From: Defluviicoccus sp. | GTDB taxonomy: Bacteria > Pseudomonadota > Alphaproteobacteria > MPNO01 | DNA length: 7,538 bases | Direction of reading: 5' to 3' | NCBI GenBank assembly: GCA_028820945.1 | Contig: JAPPHW010000436.1 | Span: 1 to 7,538, forward strand | Shown: one piece after another, positions 5,512 to 7,538 of the stretch | How the letters are laid out: every line of letters starts with the position of its first letter | Position numbering within the stretch: position 1 is the first letter of the stretch | Program-made: the position numbers and the translations under genes | Notes under the pieces: model-generated | Told to the model about the DNA's origin: nothing | Database searches by the model: none | Seen by the model: the letters and a program-made list of their open reading frames with translations, nothing else

Positions 5512-5865
5512 TCAATCCAATTTGGATTCGATCAAGTCCGCCAGCAACCCGCGGGCCGCGGCGATCATCTCGTCGAGCACTTCCTGCTCGCCCGCCTCGA
5601 GCATTTCGTCGCGCAGTCTCGACGCCAGAATGTGGGTGGCGCGGAACGTCGTCTGAATGAGCGGAGCCAGCCCGGCCACCGAGGCGCCCCCGTCGGCGAT
5701 CGCGTTGAGCGTGGCGAAACGGACGAACTCGGCCGGCGCGAGCCCGCGCGCCTCCGCGAACGCCTCGACGTCTTCCCATTCCGGTTCGAGAAACCGGATC
5801 GTGTGCGGCGACCGCTTCGCTTTCTTGCCCCTGCTCTTTGAATCGTCCGGTCGCTTCCGACCCAT
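5512..5865 (-). CDS. Small ribbon-helix-helix-like protein, probable relaxosome accessory
   Basis: This is a 117-residue protein. A basic, disordered N-terminus (GRKRPDDSKSRGKKAKRS, residues 2-19) leads into HTIRFLEPEWEDVEAFAEARGLAPAEFVRFATLNAI (21-56), which has the strand-helix-helix pattern of ribbon-helix-helix DNA-binding proteins. The rest (60-117) is helical and acidic. Such small proteins next to a conjugative relaxase usually bind the origin of transfer and help the relaxase nick, in the way of MobC- or TrwA-type factors; that role is inferred from context. AAGGAG at 5878-5873 sits seven bases before ATG 5865; an overlapping ATG at 5870 is in another frame and too close to the Shine-Dalgarno. 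It lies 114 bases downstream of the relaxase stop on the same strand, probably in the same transcript. An autonomous regulator is the alternative. Confidence 0.75.
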   Translation of the reverse strand: MGRKRPDDSKSRGKKAKRSPHTIRFLEPEWEDVEAFAEARGLAPAEFVRFATLNAIADGGASVAGLAPLIQTTFRATHILASRLRDEMLEAGEQEVLDEMIAAARGLLADLIESKLD

Positions 5866-5872
5866 CGCATGT

Positions 5873-5878
5873 CTCCTT
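5873..5878 (-). promoter_or_regulatory. Shine-Dalgarno of the RHH gene
   Basis: AAGGAG with a seven-base spacer to ATG 5865 on the minus strand. It settles the start against the out-of-frame ATG at 5870. Confidence 0.7.
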
Positions 5879-5979
5879 CGTAGCGGTGTCAGGCGAACCC
5901 CGGCTCCGTCCCGCGCGACATTCCGAGCTCCGCTGCAGCCTGCGTGGCACGGCGAAGCCCATGCCGGCGCGGCCTTCTC

Positions 5980-7538
5980 CTACATGCCCATGTCCATCTC
6001 GATCCCCTTGCCCCGAGCCGGCGGTTCGGGCTCAGGCGCCTTCCGTTCGGGCGACTCCCTGCCGATTTCCCGGTCGGGGGATGACGGAGCGGTGGATCTT
6101 GCCCCCGACCCTTCCTTGTCGAGGGCCTTCCCCGCGTCCTTGCCGTGCTCGCGCCGGACGCTCTCGCCGATCCCCTCCAGGGCCGAGATGCGCTCGCCGG
6201 TGACCGCTTCGAGGCGTTCCTTCAGCGCCGCCGCATCGTCGGTGACCAGCTCCGCCCGGTCGCGGGCGCGGGAAATCTCGACGTAGAAGGCCTTGGCCGT
6301 GGTGAGGTTCGGATGATTCGCCTCCATCGCGGCAATCACGTTGTCGACGGTCCGCCCCTGGAACGCGTGCACGGTCGAGGCCCAGGCGTGGTCGAGATGA
6401 CGAAGCTGGGGATCGGAACCGCCGAGCTCGATCGTCCGGCCGTCCTCGAGACGAAACGAGACCCGACCGTCGCGAACGCCAGTGACCTGAGCGGAACCGC
6501 TGTTCACGAGCTTCAGCCCGGCGTCGTTGCGCGTCCAGCGGATGCGGTCGCCGGCGCGAAGCTCGATCGTTTCGCTGCGATAGACCTCGGTCCCGCCCCT
6601 GCGCGCGCCGACTTGCGACGGCTTCCAGGCGACGGTCCTGCCGTCCGGGCCTTCGAGATGGACGATCCGTTTGCGGTAATCGACACCCGCGACGCGGCGC
6701 TCATCGCCCTTCTCGACACCAAGGCGCTTGTAGGGGCGATGGAAGGCCACCACGTCGCCGGGAGCGTAGTTGGAAGCGACCGCCTTCTCCGCGTTGGTGT
6801 AGCCCTTCGAGACCAGCCGCTCGGTCTCCATCGCCGGCCCGGCGATGCGGCCCTCGCGGGCGAGCCGCTCGCGGATATGCGCGTTGATCCCCTCGCGAAG
6901 CGCGTGGCTCGGCGCGATCACCCCGGTCCGCGCGCGCTCCTCCGCAGACAGCGCGAGCCAGCGCGCGGCGACCGCCCCGGCGACGTTGTCGGGCTTTACC
7001 TCGGCGACATTCGATCCGAGCTTCTCGAACGCCTTGCCGATGTCTCCGGCGAGGCTCGCCTCGACGGCGGCCTTCAGCTCCGGGTCGCGCTGGCGCAGGA
7101 TCTCGTCCATGACGGCCGTCTTCATCCCCGCCTGCTGCAATTGCGCGAAGGGCTTTCCGGCATCCACCGCTTCCAGCTGCTTCGCGTCGCCGACCAGCAC
7201 CAGCTTGGGAATGCGAAGCTCGCTCGCGATCCGGAGCAAGTCTCTCGCCTGGACCGTGGAAGCGAGCGACCCCTCGTCGATCACCAGCACCGTCCTGGCG
7301 AACCCGGAGCGCATTTCCCTGGCGCCCTTCCTCGTGAGACGCCCCTCGGCCACGCCCGCGTTCCTCGCGAGAAAGCGCTGCAAGGTCTCGCTCTCGATTC
7401 CCGACTCCGCCGCCAGGGTCTGTACCGCCGACGCCGAGGGGGCGAGACCGACCATGCGCCAGCCCTTCTTCTCCGCGAGCGTACGGGCGCGGTCGAGCAT
7501 CCGCGTCTTGCCGGTTCCGGCGTAGCCCTGAACCCCGA
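5980..7538 (-). CDS. Conjugative relaxase, TraI/TrwC (MobF-like), C-terminal helicase part (partial)
   Basis: The gene runs off the right edge; 518 residues remain, ending in TAG. They form a superfamily I (RecD/TraI-type) DNA helicase: Walker A GYAGTGKT at residues 4-11 of the visible part, Walker B VLVIDE at 83-88, motif III LVGDAKQL at 114-121, motif IV-like ILRQRD at 146-151, motif V STVHAFQG at 387-394 and motif VI YVEISRAR at 418-425. Between motifs IV and V lie small beta-rich inserts (about 255-375), as in TraI and RecD2 families. The tail (about 460-518) is disordered and charged. In the family, an N-terminal relaxase nicks the origin of transfer and stays bound to the 5' end while the helicase unwinds the strand for export. 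The relaxase half, which would confirm the MobF class, is outside the window; a MobQ-type TraA with a TraI-like helicase is the alternative. The helicase motifs visible here look intact. Confidence 0.88.
   Translation of the reverse strand, partial: GVQGYAGTGKTRMLDRARTLAEKKGWRMVGLAPSASAVQTLAAESGIESETLQRFLARNAGVAEGRLTRKGAREMRSGFARTVLVIDEGSLASTVQARDLLRIASELRIPKLVLVGDAKQLEAVDAGKPFAQLQQAGMKTAVMDEILRQRDPELKAAVEASLAGDIGKAFEKLGSNVAEVKPDNVAGAVAARWLALSAEERARTGVIAPSHALREGINAHIRERLAREGRIAGPAMETERLVSKGYTNAEKAVASNYAPGDVVAFHRPYKRLGVEKGDERRVAGVDYRKRIVHLEGPDGRTVAWKPSQVGARRGGTEVYRSETIELRAGDRIRWTRNDAGLKLVNSGSAQVTGVRDGRVSFRLEDGRTIELGGSDPQLRHLDHAWASTVHAFQGRTVDNVIAAMEANHPNLTTAKAFYVEISRARDRAELVTDDAAALKERLEAVTGERISALEGIGESVRREHGKDAGKALDKEGSGARSTAPSSPDREIGRESPERKAPEPEPPARGKGIEMDMGM

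Noticed and set aside
5216..5962. 248-codon minus-strand frame
   Set aside because: It overlaps the RHH gene in another frame; the RHH frame has the better Shine-Dalgarno and a recognisable fold pattern.
6845..7525. 226-codon plus-strand frame
   Set aside because: It is the antisense of the helicase motifs of the relaxase and is Ser/Arg/Ala-rich.

Overview
The window is GC-rich, about 70% in the flanking genes by a hand count of sample lines. It reads as an accessory or conjugative segment (plasmid or integrative conjugative element) of an alphaproteobacterium. That placement rests on the codon style, the DUF4326 and DUF2493 genes next to an SSB gene, a TraI/TrwC-type conjugative helicase, and a type II-C Cas9 fragment that resembles alphaproteobacterial Cas9s. 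The species cannot be named from the sequence alone.

Left block, plus strand (1-1955): the C-terminal end of a single-stranded DNA-binding protein, a strong intrinsic terminator, a 113-residue DUF4326 protein, a 369-bp gap that holds a remarkable 106-nt modular inverted repeat, and a DUF2493 (SLOG-like) protein followed by a probable terminator. SSB, DUF4326 and DUF2493 genes look like the housekeeping cargo of a mobile element.

Middle block (about 1956-5511): lower and more variable GC, few genes, signs of decay. About 890 bp without a convincing gene precede the N-terminal part of a type II-C Cas9. It is open for 344 codons (RuvC-I, arginine-rich bridge helix, recognition lobe), then meets one in-frame TGA. 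Cas9-like sequence continues in the same frame for another 72 codons, and homology stops near 4092. RuvC-II, HNH, RuvC-III and the PAM-interacting region are absent, and there is no cas1, cas2 or CRISPR array here. This is a cas9 remnant, or less likely a retained Cas9 N-terminal protein. A minus-strand terminator-like hairpin just upstream could mark the end of a relic tracrRNA. Downstream lie a doubtful small ORF and a minus-strand pair: a 68-residue protein with an excellent Shine-Dalgarno, then a 154-residue single-pass membrane protein.

Right block, minus strand (5512-7538): the C-terminal helicase half of a conjugative relaxase/helicase, running off the right edge, followed downstream by a small ribbon-helix-helix-like protein that is probably a relaxosome accessory factor. 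The layout suggests a variable cargo pocket, now holding a broken cas9, inserted between the SSB/DUF module and the transfer genes of a conjugative element.
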